Assembly: GCA_030412945.1 (NCBI GenBank)
Contig: JAUHJS010000005.1
Span: 1 to 64,000 of the forward strand
Reading direction: 5' to 3'
DNA from: Shiella aurantiaca
Lineage (GTDB): Bacteria; Bacteroidota; Bacteroidia; Cytophagales; Cyclobacteriaceae
DNA: 64,000 nucleotides
Program-made: the position numbers and the translations under genes
Shown: positions 39,817-51,500 of the stretch, piece after piece
Numbering within the stretch: the first letter of the stretch is position 1
Layout of the letters: each line of letters opens with the position of its first letter
Notes under the pieces: model-generated
Told to the model about the DNA's origin: nothing
Databases searched by the model: none
The model's input: only the letters and a program-made list of their open reading frames with translations

Positions 39817-40922
39817 TTATTCAAAGAAGTGGCAATCTTCTCAGAACTAAACTGAGTAATGTGTTGCCTACCCTTAATCACCATTTCATAGGCTACCTCC
39901 GGATGGTCAATTATCCTATTGATGTGAGAGGCCAACTCATCGGCATTGTGCGGATGCGTATACAAAGAGCCTGCTCCACCTGCTTCTTCCAGACACGAAC
40001 CCGTAGCTCCAATAGCCGGAACACCCGATTGGAGCGCTTCTACCAGAGGAATTCCAAAACCTTCGAAAACAGAGGGGTATACAAATACCTTGGCCATTTG
40101 ATACAGAGCAGGCAAATGTGAAAAAGTCACAGAGGACAAAATCTGCACGCGGTTCTGCAAGTTATGCTTTTCGATATACTCCATAAGATGCTTAGCGTAA
40201 GCAGTAGGCTTGCCTACCAACACCACCGGAATGTCCAACTTGCCCTGCACGAGGGCTTTCAATATCAATAATGCATTCTTGCGCTCTTCCAGCGTACCTA
40301 CAAAAAGCAGGAATTCCTGAGGTAAGCCGTATTTGGAACGCACAGCTTCACGCATCTCAGCAGTGGCCATTTGGGCAAACTGTGGGTGACAGCCCTGATA
40401 AATCACGGATACCTTCTCAGGCGCTATGCCAAAAAACTCCACTATATCCGATTGGGTTTGTTTGCTTACCGCCACTATCCTATCTGCGCGCTCACAGGCG
40501 CTTCTGAATTTCTTTCGGTAAATGGCGGCATCTATCTTCCCAAAAAACTGCGGGTAGCGGATAAATAGTAAATCGTGGATGGTAACCACTTGCTTGAGTC
40601 CATTGGCTCTTAAAGCAGGCAGCTCATTGCTAAGCCCGTGCAAGATACTCGCTCCATCGGCCTTCGCGATTTTGGCCAAAAGCCCACTTCGCCAAATACT
40701 GGAAAGAACAGGCTTTTTATAGATACCTTGTGGCTCTTGTATTATAAGATGTGTGTCCTCAAAAAAACGAAGCGTATCGGGATTGCGCTTGGCCTTGGGG
40801 GTATATAAAAGGTATTCATGCTCAGGATAATGGGCACGCATACTATCAATCACAAACCGACTGTAATTGCCCAATCCGGTGAAATTCATAAAGGCACGCT
40901 TGGCGTCAAAGGCTATTCGCAT
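39795..40922 (-). CDS. Glycosyltransferase family 4 (GT-B) protein
   Basis: A 375-residue cytoplasmic glycosyltransferase from ATG 40922 (MRIAFDAKRAFMNFTGLGNYSRF). The frame extends 15 codons upstream without family-like sequence. It has the GT-B two-domain layout; the C-terminal donor-binding half contains LFVGTLEERKN (about 215-225) and the GT4 signature FEGFGIPLVEALQSGVPAIG (about 302-321), with the expected two glutamates. Closest in character to mannosyltransferase-like members, but the donor and acceptor cannot be told. It is isolated from other polysaccharide genes and divergent from the M16 peptidase gene. Confidence 0.88.
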   Translation of the reverse strand: MRIAFDAKRAFMNFTGLGNYSRFVIDSMRAHYPEHEYLLYTPKAKRNPDTLRFFEDTHLIIQEPQGIYKKPVLSSIWRSGLLAKIAKADGASILHGLSNELPALRANGLKQVVTIHDLLFIRYPQFFGKIDAAIYRKKFRSACERADRIVAVSKQTQSDIVEFFGIAPEKVSVIYQGCHPQFAQMATAEMREAVRSKYGLPQEFLLFVGTLEERKNALLILKALVQGKLDIPVVLVGKPTAYAKHLMEYIEKHNLQNRVQILSSVTFSHLPALYQMAKVFVYPSVFEGFGIPLVEALQSGVPAIGATGSCLEEAGGAGSLYTHPHNADELASHINRIIDHPEVAYEMVIKGRQHITQFSSEKIATSLNNLYHSIG

Positions 40923-41035
40923 ATGGGCAACAAAGGTAGGAAAAAATAAAGCGAAAGATTTTCCCATTTTCCACCAATCAATTTTGCCCCTGCGTTGTTG
41001 GGGAAAAATAACTAACTTGCAGCGGAGAAAAACAC

Positions 41036-42277
41036 ATGCTAGACTACGAATTATTCACCCTGCCCAACGGCATACGCATAGTACACAAACAAGTCAACAA
41101 CTCGAAGATTGTACACTGCGGATTTATGCTCGACATTGGCAGTCGCGATGAAAAAGCCGACCAACAAGGCTTGGCTCACTTTTGGGAGCACATGGCTTTT
41201 AAAGGTACCCAAAAACGAAAAGCCTTTCATATACTGAACCGACTCGATTCCGTAGGGGGCGAACTGAATGCCTATACTACTAAAGAGAAAATCTGCTTCC
41301 ATGCCAGCGTACTCGACAGCTATTTTGAACAAGCCTTTGAGCTACTGGCCGATATCACCTTCGATTCGGTGTTTCCTGAAAAACAAATCGAGAAGGAGCG
41401 CAATGTGATTTTGGAAGAAATGATGCTATACCTCGATACGCCCGAAGACAGCATTCAGGACGAGTTTGATACCACCATTTTCGGAGAACATCAGTTGGGC
41501 AAAAACATTCTGGGCGATGAAGAAAGCGTGAAGCGCTTCACCCGAGACGATTTCAAGCGCTTTATTCAAGAGAATCTTATTAGCGAGCGTATTATCTTTT
41601 CTTCGGTGGGCAATATGCCTATGAAGAAGGTAATCAAGCTGGCCGAAAAGTATATCAGCCACATTCCGGTATTTAATGCCAATCGCAAACGCATTCCTTT
41701 CACAGGCTATCAGCCTCGCATACAAGAGTTTCAACGACCCATTAAGCAGGCGCATTGTGCTATTGGGCGTACGGCATATTCCATTTCGGACGCCAAGCGC
41801 ATGCCTTTCTTTATGTTGGTCAATATTTTGGGTGGGCCAGGCATGAACTCCAAGCTCAACCTTTCGCTACGCGAAAAATACGGTTACGTATATTCGGTAG
41901 ACGCCAATTATAGCCCTTATACTGACACAGGCCAATTGGGCATCTTCTTTGGCACCGAACCCAGTCAGCTAGATAAGAGCATTAAATTGGTACTAAAAGA
42001 GTTGGATAAAATCCAAAAAGAACCTTTTGGCACTTCGCAACTCCATAAATATAAAGTGCAGCTTATGGGCCAACTGGCCATGGCCGAAGAAAACAATATG
42101 AGCCTGATGATCATGATGGCCAAAAGCCTCCTCGACTTGGAACGAATCGATAGCCTGGACGAGATTTTTGCAGCCGTTGAAAGTGTAACAGCTGCGCAGC
42201 TGCAAGAAGTAGCCAAAGAAATGTTCCATCCCGAAGGATTAAGCATGTTGAAATATATCCCGAGCGAAAGCGTATAA
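41036..42277 (+). CDS. M16-family zinc peptidase (insulinase/pitrilysin-like)
   Basis: A 413-residue processing-peptidase-like protein. The inverted zinc motif HxxEH is intact: His48, Glu51, His52 in AHFWEHMAFKG. The third ligand glutamate is present about 76 residues later (RNVILEEMM, near residue 128). The C-terminal half carries the typical GGPGMNSKLNLSLREKYGYVYSVDA segment. No signal peptide is visible, so it is probably cytoplasmic, as for many bacterial M16B enzymes. It is the first gene of a tight three-gene operon with an O-methyltransferase (6-base gap) and a lytic transglycosylase. The substrate is unknown. Confidence 0.92.
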   Translation: MLDYELFTLPNGIRIVHKQVNNSKIVHCGFMLDIGSRDEKADQQGLAHFWEHMAFKGTQKRKAFHILNRLDSVGGELNAYTTKEKICFHASVLDSYFEQAFELLADITFDSVFPEKQIEKERNVILEEMMLYLDTPEDSIQDEFDTTIFGEHQLGKNILGDEESVKRFTRDDFKRFIQENLISERIIFSSVGNMPMKKVIKLAEKYISHIPVFNANRKRIPFTGYQPRIQEFQRPIKQAHCAIGRTAYSISDAKRMPFFMLVNILGGPGMNSKLNLSLREKYGYVYSVDANYSPYTDTGQLGIFFGTEPSQLDKSIKLVLKELDKIQKEPFGTSQLHKYKVQLMGQLAMAEENNMSLMIMMAKSLLDLERIDSLDEIFAAVESVTAAQLQEVAKEMFHPEGLSMLKYIPSESV

Positions 42278-42283
42278 TTGTTT

Positions 42284-42925
42284 ATGGAATTTATCGATAG
42301 TAAACTTCAGGACTACATTGAGGCACATACCGAAGCGGAAAGTGCGCTTTTGGCTAAACTAAACCGTGAGACACATGCCAAAGTATTAATGCCCCGCATG
42401 CTTTCGGGCCACTTGCAGGGACGGGTACTGGCCATGCTCAGCCACATGATATCGCCTAAGCGTATTTTAGAAATAGGCACCTACACCGGATATTCAGCTA
42501 TTTGCATGGCCGAAGGCTTGGCAGCGGGTGGTAGTATCGATACCATAGATATCAACGAAGAGTTGGAAACCTGGCTCTTAGGCTATTTTGAAGAAGCCGG
42601 CCTTGCGGATAAAATCCAGTTGCACATAGGCGATGCCCGCCAAATCGTTACCCGCCTGGAAGGCCCCTACGATTTGGTATTTATCGATGCCGACAAGGAA
42701 AATTACAGCACCTATTTCGATTTGGTATATGATAAAGTTCGCACCGGAGGCTTTGTTATTGCCGACAATGTACTGTGGAGCGGCAAAGTAGTAGCCACCG
42801 ATAAAAAAATAGACAAAGACACCCAAGCCCTGCTTGACTTCAATAAAAAAATGCATGACGATCCGCGGGTGGAAAATGTACTTTTCCCAATACGCGATGG
42901 TTTAATGGTGCTCCGTAAAAGATAA
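42284..42925 (+). CDS. SAM-dependent O-methyltransferase (CCoAOMT-like)
   Basis: A 213-residue class I methyltransferase of the O-methyltransferase family 3. The SAM-binding motif ILEIGTYTGYSA is at about residues 63-74; the acidic DTIDINEE follows at the next strand, LVFIDADKENY (about 128-138) gives the metal-binding aspartate, and VIADNVLWSGKV (about 158-169) the second metal site. ATG 42284 was chosen over a TTG two codons earlier. It is between the M16 peptidase and the LysM gene. The natural substrate of bacterial members is generally unknown. Confidence 0.92.
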   Translation: MEFIDSKLQDYIEAHTEAESALLAKLNRETHAKVLMPRMLSGHLQGRVLAMLSHMISPKRILEIGTYTGYSAICMAEGLAAGGSIDTIDINEELETWLLGYFEEAGLADKIQLHIGDARQIVTRLEGPYDLVFIDADKENYSTYFDLVYDKVRTGGFVIADNVLWSGKVVATDKKIDKDTQALLDFNKKMHDDPRVENVLFPIRDGLMVLRKR

Positions 42926-42927
42926 GT

Positions 42928-44841
42928 ATGAGAAGATTGATTCTGGCTACTTCAAGCCTACTTTGGGTTTGCCAAGTAGCTGCCCAAGCCCACACACCCA
43001 CTACTATAGAAGTACCTGAAGTAATTCAGTTTGCCGATATGGAGCTGCACTTATCGCCTGCCCTGCGCAAAGAAGTGCAAGCCGATGTCGATAATATGCT
43101 ACGCAGCCCCAAGTACCTACAAATCAAGGTAGACCGAGCCGATTTCTATTTCCCTATCATCGAGCGGATATTTGAAGAAGAAGGCTTGCCTCAAGATTTT
43201 AAATACCTCGCCATACAAGAAAGCGCCCTGATTTCCGATGCGGTATCTAGCAGCAATGCGGTTGGTTTTTGGCAGTTCAAGAAAGAAACAGGCATTGAAA
43301 TGGGTCTGCGCATCGATCATCAAGTAGACGAACGCCTGAACATCGTATCGGCTAGCCGAGCTGCGGCCAAATATTTAAAGAAACACCAGCAATACCTCGA
43401 CAACTGGCTACATGCCCTTATGAGTTACCAAGCCGGATTAGGTGGCGTGCAAAGCCTTATCGATACGCGCGATGCAGGGAGTAAGCGCATGAAGCTGGAC
43501 AAGCAACTGTACTGGTATCCTAAAAAATACCTTGCCCATAAAATCGTGTTCGAACAATTGGTAGGCAAAAACCCGGAGCCACGCCTGATTGCACGCGAAC
43601 TGACGGATGCTGCCCATGCCAGTCTTCATAAAATTGCTAAAGAACAAGGGATAGAAGAAGAACTTATTAAAGAATACAATACCTGGCTCAAGCATGGAAA
43701 CGTTCCTGCGGATAAGACCTACACCGTAATTTTGCCCATAACCCGACTGGATAAAATTGAACCGGACCGCTGGGCCAGCAAGCAAAAAAATATGCCTTCC
43801 AATGCGGTGACTATGCAAAACCCCGAAATCAAGGCTAAACCAAGCACACACCAGTCGAAAGACAAAAAGCATATTATCGTAAACCTCAATAAAAAAGAGG
43901 CCATTATTGCCAAAGAAGGGGACTCCTTTCAGCGTTTGGCTTTTGAGGGCAGCATTCCTACCGAAAAGTTCATTGCTTATAACGACCTACAAGGGAAAGA
44001 AGACGTACTAGTGGGGCAAGCCTATTACCTACAGCGCAAAAGTGGCAAAGCGGCCATTCATTATCATACCGTGCAAGCCGGAGAAAGTATGTGGGCCATT
44101 TCCCAGAAATACGGGATTCGCCTAGATAAGCTCTACAAAAAGAACCGCATGAAGGTGGGCCAAGAAGCCGAACCGGGCCGTGTGCTTTGGCTGCGCTTTA
44201 CACGCCCCGCCAAAGTGGCTATAGAATACCGCAAACCAATAAGCCCGACACCTGTTCAAGAGAAGGAAAAAATAAAAGAAGAGCAAGCAACACCAGCGGT
44301 ACAAGATAGCCTAAAACTTGTCCCCAAACATGAGGCAATAGATAGTCTAAAGACAGAACCCGTAAATCTTGACTCAGTACAACTAGCGCCCACCGATACT
44401 TTAGTGGCATCTACTGAAACCCTACAAAGCCAAGCCCTAGCCCAAGAGGTGATAGTGCCCGAAGAAGAACCCAAGAGAACCCTTGTTAGTAACCACCAGC
44501 ATACCGTTAGCCCGGGAGAAACCCTGTATGCAATTGCCCGAAAATACGCAGTTAGCGTCCAAGAAATCAGGGAATGGAACAATTTCAGTCCCGAACTTAC
44601 GCTACAAGTAGGCGATACGGTAAAAATACGACCTCAGGGAATTACAACTACTCCCCCAGCAGAAAAAGCACCCGAAAGCACCGAGGAGAGCTACCAACTA
44701 CACACGGTGAAAGCAGGCGAAACTATGTATAAAGTAGCCCGTGAATATCAAATAACCGTGAAAGAACTCATGGATTTGAATGGAAAAACGGATTTCAATC
44801 TTTCGGAGGGCGAGCAGTTAAAAATAAAGAAAATCAAATAG
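42928..44841 (+). CDS. LysM-containing lytic transglycosylase, MltD-like
   Basis: A peptidoglycan-cleaving enzyme of 637 residues. Signal peptide (1-20, ending CQVAAQ); no lipobox was identified. The SLT domain (about 70-190) has the catalytic Glu98 in AIQESA, and the downstream NAVGFWQF and SYQAGLGG motifs. A long linker with a degenerate LysM (about 325-370) precedes three clear LysM domains (about 380-425, 525-570 and 591-635, each starting HTVxxGEx), which bind the glycan strands. It follows the O-methyltransferase by 2 bases, so translation of the two may be coupled. Confidence 0.93.
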   Translation: MRRLILATSSLLWVCQVAAQAHTPTTIEVPEVIQFADMELHLSPALRKEVQADVDNMLRSPKYLQIKVDRADFYFPIIERIFEEEGLPQDFKYLAIQESALISDAVSSSNAVGFWQFKKETGIEMGLRIDHQVDERLNIVSASRAAAKYLKKHQQYLDNWLHALMSYQAGLGGVQSLIDTRDAGSKRMKLDKQLYWYPKKYLAHKIVFEQLVGKNPEPRLIARELTDAAHASLHKIAKEQGIEEELIKEYNTWLKHGNVPADKTYTVILPITRLDKIEPDRWASKQKNMPSNAVTMQNPEIKAKPSTHQSKDKKHIIVNLNKKEAIIAKEGDSFQRLAFEGSIPTEKFIAYNDLQGKEDVLVGQAYYLQRKSGKAAIHYHTVQAGESMWAISQKYGIRLDKLYKKNRMKVGQEAEPGRVLWLRFTRPAKVAIEYRKPISPTPVQEKEKIKEEQATPAVQDSLKLVPKHEAIDSLKTEPVNLDSVQLAPTDTLVASTETLQSQALAQEVIVPEEEPKRTLVSNHQHTVSPGETLYAIARKYAVSVQEIREWNNFSPELTLQVGDTVKIRPQGITTTPPAEKAPESTEESYQLHTVKAGETMYKVAREYQITVKELMDLNGKTDFNLSEGEQLKIKKIK

Positions 44842-44945
44842 TCGATAGGATTATTTCAATTTCAAAAAAAAGAGTTGCTTACATTATTTGTAGATATTTT
44901 GTTTTTATCTTACTTGTATTAGTAAACAGATACAACATATCTTTA

Positions 44946-44953
44946 TATCTTTG
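44946..44953 (+). promoter_or_regulatory. -7 box for the first receiver gene
   Basis: TATCTTTG, an exact TAnnTTTG match, 73 bases before the start of the response-regulator gene. The surrounding 44842-45026 gap is AT-rich with no gene. Confidence 0.45.
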
Positions 44954-45026
44954 GAATTCGGTATAAATTTGAACCAAGGCTTAGGCTCTTCGGTTTTAAA
45001 GAGTATCGGTTTCTTAGTTTAATCCA

Positions 45027-45440
45027 ATGATAGTAGACGTGAAAAACATAGATCTTGTAATGCTTGTTGATGATAACGATACTGATAACTTTATCAGCAA
45101 GCGAATCATTGAAATCACGAAGTTTGCTAAGGAGGTAGAGATTAAGAATTCGGGAAAGAGTGCGCTGGAATACCTAGAGCAAAACAAAAACAATGTAGAC
45201 CGTCTGCCTAATATCATCTTCCTTGACATCAATATGCCCATCGTAGATGGCTTTGTGTTTCTGTATGAGTTCGAAAAATTCAATGAAACCATACGCGACA
45301 AGTGCAAAGTGATTATCCTTTCTTCTTCAGACAATAAGCGTGATATTGACAAAATCATCAATAACGACCACGTGATTAAGTTCATCACTAAGCCGCTCAC
45401 GGAGTCTACCCTCAACGAAATTAAAAACTCAGTTTATTAA
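45027..45440 (+). CDS. Single-domain response regulator (receiver only)
   Basis: A 137-residue stand-alone receiver domain. The phosphoacceptor is Asp67 in IIFLDINMP, with the acidic pair Asp15/Asp16 in LVDDND and Lys122 in FITKPL, so all the chemistry residues are present. There is no output domain, which means it acts as a phosphate shuttle or by protein contact, CheY- or Spo0F-like. A terminator follows, so it is transcribed separately from the giant kinase 135 bases downstream, although the two are probably functional partners. Confidence 0.92.
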   Translation: MIVDVKNIDLVMLVDDNDTDNFISKRIIEITKFAKEVEIKNSGKSALEYLEQNKNNVDRLPNIIFLDINMPIVDGFVFLYEFEKFNETIRDKCKVIILSSSDNKRDIDKIINNDHVIKFITKPLTESTLNEIKNSVY

Positions 45441-45446
45441 GCTTCA

Positions 45447-45471
45447 GCCCCAAAAATTTGGGGCTTTTTTA
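45447..45471 (+). terminator. Terminator after the first receiver gene
   Basis: A 9-base stem (45447-45455 with 45458-45466) with a GCCCC/GGGGC core, followed by a T-run. It separates the receiver gene from the large kinase gene. Confidence 0.8.
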
Positions 45472-45575
45472 TTGCCATCCTTCAAAAAAGTTCCCGCCAA
45501 TTCGCTGCCTAAATCGCTGTAAAAACACTAACTTATCCTTCCTTTTAAGGAAAATGAGTTTCGACCAGTGATACT

Positions 45576-48500
45576 ATGATAAGTAAGCAATTATTGGAAT
45601 CGCTTTTTAGCGTCTTTCCTCAGCCAGGACTTCTGCTTCAGGCCGAAGGAAGTGATTTTATCATTGTAGATGCCAACGAGGCTTACTTGCATGCAGTGAA
45701 CCGACCAAAAGAATTCTTACTGGGCAAATCCGTACTCGAAGCCTTTCCGCCCAATCCTTCTGAAGAAGGAAATAGTCAACACGCTTTGCTTTTGGCCTCT
45801 TTTAATGAAGCCATAGCCACTAAAAAACTAAGCGCCATATCCGAACTTCGTTATGATGTGCTTTCAGAAGACAACATCTACCTCGAACGCTATTGGAATA
45901 TCAAAAACTCACCTTTGAAAGACGAGCATGGCCGAGTAGTCTATGTCGTAAATTCCGTTGAAGATGTAACCGAACTGGTACTGGCCCGCCAAAAACTGAA
46001 TCGAAACCAGCGGGAAATTATGACCTCCCAAAGTCTTCTCGAGCAAGCTGAACGAATCGCACACTTTGGCACTTGGGAATTGAACCTCCAGACCAACGAG
46101 CTGTATTGGTCAGATGGGGTGTACCGAATATGTGGCTATACGCGCGAGGACTACCCGCTCAATTTTGAAAGTGGCCTTGCTATCATACATCCTGATGATC
46201 AGGCCAGAGCCCTTGCCGTAATGCAAGATGCCATGAAAACACATAAAGAATACAACATTGAAAAAAGGTTTGTAACAAGCACAGGAGAAATCAAAAATAT
46301 CATTTCAAAAGGAAAGGTGATTTTTGGGCCGAACAATGAACCTCAAAAACTATTTGGGGTATTTCAGGATGTAAGCCAACAAAAGCGGGCCCAAGAGGAT
46401 ATTCAAAAAACCAAAGAGAACCTTCAGCGAATACTCGATTCCTCCTTGGATATTATTTGCACACTCGATATAGAGGGCAAGTTTGTAACCGTAAGTGCGG
46501 CCTCTTACGATGTGCTAGGCTACTTACCTAAAGAAATGGAAGGAAGAAACCTGATGGAGTTTGTAGTTGAAGCCGACCATGAAAAAACAATAGCCATAAG
46601 CGAGAGGCTTTTTGAAGGTGAGGAATTTACCAATTTTGAAAATCGATATAAGCACAAAGACGGGCATTTAGTACCCATGATTTGGTCGGTATTTTGGGAT
46701 GCCGAAAATCAGCTGGTTCATTGTGTAGGAAGAGATGGAACCGAGCGCCTAAAAGCAGAAGAAAATGAGCGAAAAAGCCAAAAGAGATACAAGGCGCTAG
46801 TACAGGAAGGCTCGGATTTAACAGCCATTTTGAATGCGGATGGAGTATATCTCTATGTGAGTCCCAATTACCCTTCTATTTTAGGCCACTCTGAAGAAGA
46901 CCTGATGGGACAAACCGCCTTCCAGTTTATCCACCCGGCCGATTTGGAGCAGGTTCAGAAAGAATTTTCTTTACTGGAACAGGAAAAACGGGTGAAATCG
47001 TCTCCCTACCGATTCAAACGCAAGGATAACACCTGGTGCTGGGTTCAGACAGTAGGTACCAATTTGCTTGAAGACCCAGAAGTAAGGGGAATAGTAATCA
47101 ATAGCGTTGAGATAACCGATCTTGTATCAATCCAAGAAGCCATCAGGCAAAGCAATCAACGCTTTGAACTGATTATGCAGGCCAGTACCGAAAGTATTTG
47201 GGAATTCCACCCGATTTCGGGGCAGCTTTTTTTAGGAGAAGGCTTCAACAGAAATTTTGGTATAGCCGCAGGCAGCCTTCATGAGAATAATGAATTGATA
47301 AATGAGCGCCTGCATCCGGAAGATAAGCAGGCCATGCTAGATAGTTTTAGGCTCACCTTGCACCAAACGCCCGATACGCGCTGGTCGCATGCCTACCGCA
47401 TCCGAAAAGAAAACGGTGAATATGCCCATGTGAAGGATCGCGCCATTATTTTACGCGATACGCAAGGAGTGGCCTATCGGGTGGTAGGCGCCATACAAGA
47501 TGTGAGCCAAGAGTACTTCTACCAGCAAATGGAGGTAATTGAAAAAGAAGTGATGGAGCTAAGCATGCAGCTCGATGCCTCAGCTCATAGCGTTATATCT
47601 AGCTATTTGCTCAAGCTAGAATCACTGTTCCCCGATATGAAAGCCTCTGTGCTGGAAATCAAGAACAACTCCTTGCACGACTTGGCCTCACCCTCTATGC
47701 CGAGAGGCTATATGGAGGAGGTAAAAGGATTGGAAATTGGAGAGAATGCAGGTTCTTGTGCTACAGCTGCTTATTTAAAAAAGAAAGTGATAGTAAGCGA
47801 CATCTTTACCGATATCCGTTGGGAAAAGTACAAGCACCTGGGTCTTCAGTATGGATTTGCCGCTTGTTGGTCGCAACCTATTTTCAACACCCAAGGAGAA
47901 GTAGTAGCCACTTTTGCCAATTATTACCCCAGTCAGCGTTCGCCTATGGAAAAAGAAGAATATGCCATTGACCGAGCGCATCGACTACTTTCGGTTTTGC
48001 TCAGCCGATTTGAATCCCTAAAAAACATACAAGAAAGCAATGAGCGCTACGATTTGGTAAACAAGGCTACCAAAGATGCCATCTACGATTGGGACATAAA
48101 AGCCGATATTTACCATTGGGGCGAAGCCTTTCAACGCACCTTCGGCCATGAGATAAGCAACGAGCCGTTCCGCTTGAAAGATTGGGTACGCCTGATGCAC
48201 CCCGTAGATAGCAAAAAGCATGAGGCCGCTTGGGAAGAGTTTATGACCGACCCGGCACAAGACCGATGGAACAAAGAATTCCGGTTCAGAAAAGCCGATG
48301 GGAGCTATGCCTATGCCGAGGAAATTGGCCACATGATACGCGATAGCCACGGAACTCCCTTGCGAATGATAGGTGTACTGCGCGATATCTCTCGCAACAA
48401 GCGCTTTGAGCTACAAAACCAGATCCAGCAAGAAATTGCCAATTTCTTCAAAAAAGAAGAAAGCCTAAAGCAAACCCTACACCATGTACTTCCCTATCTT

Positions 48501-51500
48501 GGGCAATTGGGCCATGTAAAAGCAGCCGAAATATGGCTGAGCAATGGAGATGGCACCCACCTAAAACTTATCAGCCACTACGCAGAAACGGAGCAAGCCC
48601 TAAACTTTTATACCGATAGCCACGCCATTGACACGATTACACGCGGCACCGGCTTGCCCGGCATTATTTGGAAGGAAGGAAAAGTGGTTCTTTGGGAAAA
48701 TATTGATGCTTCCGAAAGATTTATCCGCTACAAGGCCGCACAAAAAGCGCATTTGAAATCCGCATTTGGCTTTCCGCTTTTCCATAAAGGAGAAATAATA
48801 GGAGTGTTAGTATTGCTCAACGATACTTCCTTGCGCGAAGACTCTAGCCAAACTGCCCTATTCGAGCCACTTGGGCATTTTTTGGGTGCGGAAATTAAGC
48901 GTAAACAGCAAGAAGAAGAAATGCTACTCTTGTTCCAAGGCGCGCCCGACATTTTGGCCATTGCCTCGCCTAATGGACACTTTATAAAAGTAAACCCTGC
49001 TTTTTGCACCATATTGGGCTATACGGAAGAAGAACTCACTCAAAAGCCCTTTGCTGAATTTCTGCATCCTGATGATTTGAATCCAAGTAGGGCCGAATAC
49101 CATGATACTATCACAGGAGAGCGCCATGCCAACAATTTCATTAATCGCTACCGAACACGCTCCGGAAAATACCGCTGGATATCATGGAACTCCTCCGATA
49201 CTTTTGGGGAAGACGACTGTGTATTTGCCTATGGCCGCGATATTACCGAAACCATTGAGCTGCGCAAGCTCTTGGACAATGCCAGTTACCTATCGCGCGT
49301 GGGTGGCTGGGAGGTAGACCTTGTCAATAATATCCACCATTGGTCTTCCATTACCAAAGAAATCCACGAAGTGCCCAAAGAGTATGTTCCTAGTATGGAA
49401 AATGCCTTGGCCTTTTATCATGAAGACTACAGAGAGATGGTAAAAGAAAGAGTGGAGAAAGCCATTCGAGAGGCCAACCCGTATGACTTTGAGGCGCCCA
49501 TTATCACCGCAAAAAACACCCTACGCTGGGTACGAAGCATTGGCTACCCCGAATTTGAAGAGGGTAAATGCGTGCGCTTATGGGGCAGTATTCAGGATAT
49601 CCATGAGCGTAAGGTAATGGAACTTCGCCTGAAAAATGTTTCCAACAACATCCCGGGAGTAATCTTTCAATATCATGCCTTCCCCGATGGCAGCGATGGC
49701 CTTTTTTTGGTAAGCGATGGTTCGAACGAGGTGTGGGGCGTGAGTCCTGAAGAATGCATGGCAAATGCCGAATCAGTATGGAAAGGCATTCGGGCAGGTG
49801 GCGACAGTGAGGAAATGGTGGCCTCTATTCAAGAATCTGCCAAAAACCTAAGCCGATGGCGCTTTCGCTATCGCTACCTGAGCCCCCAAGGCAGCCTTCG
49901 CTACCTCGAAGGCTTTGGTAATCCGCAGCGCCAATCGGATGGCTCTATTATATGGGACTCCATTGTGATGGATATCACGGAAAAACACGATTTGGAACTA
50001 CTGGCTCAACGCACCTCCAAAATGGCTCGCATAGGGAGTTGGGAGCTTTCATTGGCACATAATGAAGCTCAAGAAATGTATTGGTCGCCCATGATGCGTG
50101 AGATTATGGAAGTAGATGCAGACTACAAGCCGACCTTTTCAGGAGGTTTGGAATTTTACTTGCCCGAAAGTAGAAATAGGGTAAAAACTGCCACCGAGAG
50201 GTTAATTGCTACGGGAGAAGAGTTTGACCTTGAGCTTTTGCTCATCACTGCCAAAGGAAAAATGCGCTGGGTACGCTACATCGGGCAGTCCGACAGGGTT
50301 AATAATGTATGTCAGCGTATATTTGGTAGCTTTCAAGACATACACGGGCAAAAAAATGCTGAACTGGAGCTGAAAGAAACCCTCAATGACCGGAACACGA
50401 TTCTGGAAAGCATAGGAGATGGTTTTATTGCCGTTGACCGAAAGTTCACCATCACCTATTGGAACCAAGCAGCCGAAAAATTGCTTGGCCCCAAAAAAGA
50501 AGAAGCCTTGGGCAAAAACCTATGGAGAATTTACGGAGATGCTGTCGACAGCGCTTTCTACATCAATTACCACATAGCCATAACCGAAAACAAGGCGGTA
50601 CATTTCGAAGAGTTTTACCCCACTTTGGAAAAATGGTTTGAAATCAGTGCCTACCCCAATCCCAACGGCCTGTCGGTCTACTTTAGGGACATTACCTTGC
50701 GTAAAATGGCTCAGGAACAAATCCGGCTTTCCAATGAGCGCTTTGCTAAAGTAGCAGAAGCTACCAATGATGCGATTTGGGACTGGGACATCGCCAACGA
50801 TACCCTGTACTGGGGCGATGGCTTCCGCAAACTCATCGGTTATGACCCCGAAACGATGACGCCTACCATGGAGCTGTATACTTCACTGCTTCATCCGGAA
50901 GATGCCGACCGCGTATTGCAAAGTATTGATGAAACGCTTCAACAAACTGAAATCAATCAGTGGCAGGCCGAATATCGCTATCAACGACTTGATGGACAGT
51001 ATTTGTACGTGCAAGACAGCGGGGCTATTATCCGTAATGAAAAGGGCGAAGCCATACGCATGGTAGGTGCGGTTCAAGATTTAACACCCCACAAAGAGTA
51101 TGAAGAAAGCCTAAAAGCACTCAACCAGCAGTTGGCTATGAACCTGAAGGAATTGGCCACCTCCAATGCCGAATTGGAGCAGTTTGCCTATGTAGCTTCC
51201 CACGACTTGCAAGAGCCCCTGCGTATGATTACCAGCTTTTTGACCCAGCTGGAGAAAAAATACAATCCAATAATCGATGAGCGTGGAAAGCAATACATAC
51301 AGTTTGCAGTAGATGGCGCCAAGCGCATGCGCCAGATTATCCTCGACCTGCTGGAGTTTTCACGTGTGGGACGAAGCGAAGATGCTACCCAAACACAGAA
51401 TCTTTCTGAGCTCCTTACCGATGTATGTGCACTTTTCCGCAGAGCCATGGAGGAAAAGCATGCCGAAATCACTTGGGACAAGCTGCCCGATATAAAAGCG

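Noticed and set aside
42278-42283. TTG start two codons before the O-methyltransferase ATG
   Set aside because: ATG 42284 gives the family N-terminus, and the TTG immediately abuts the upstream stop.
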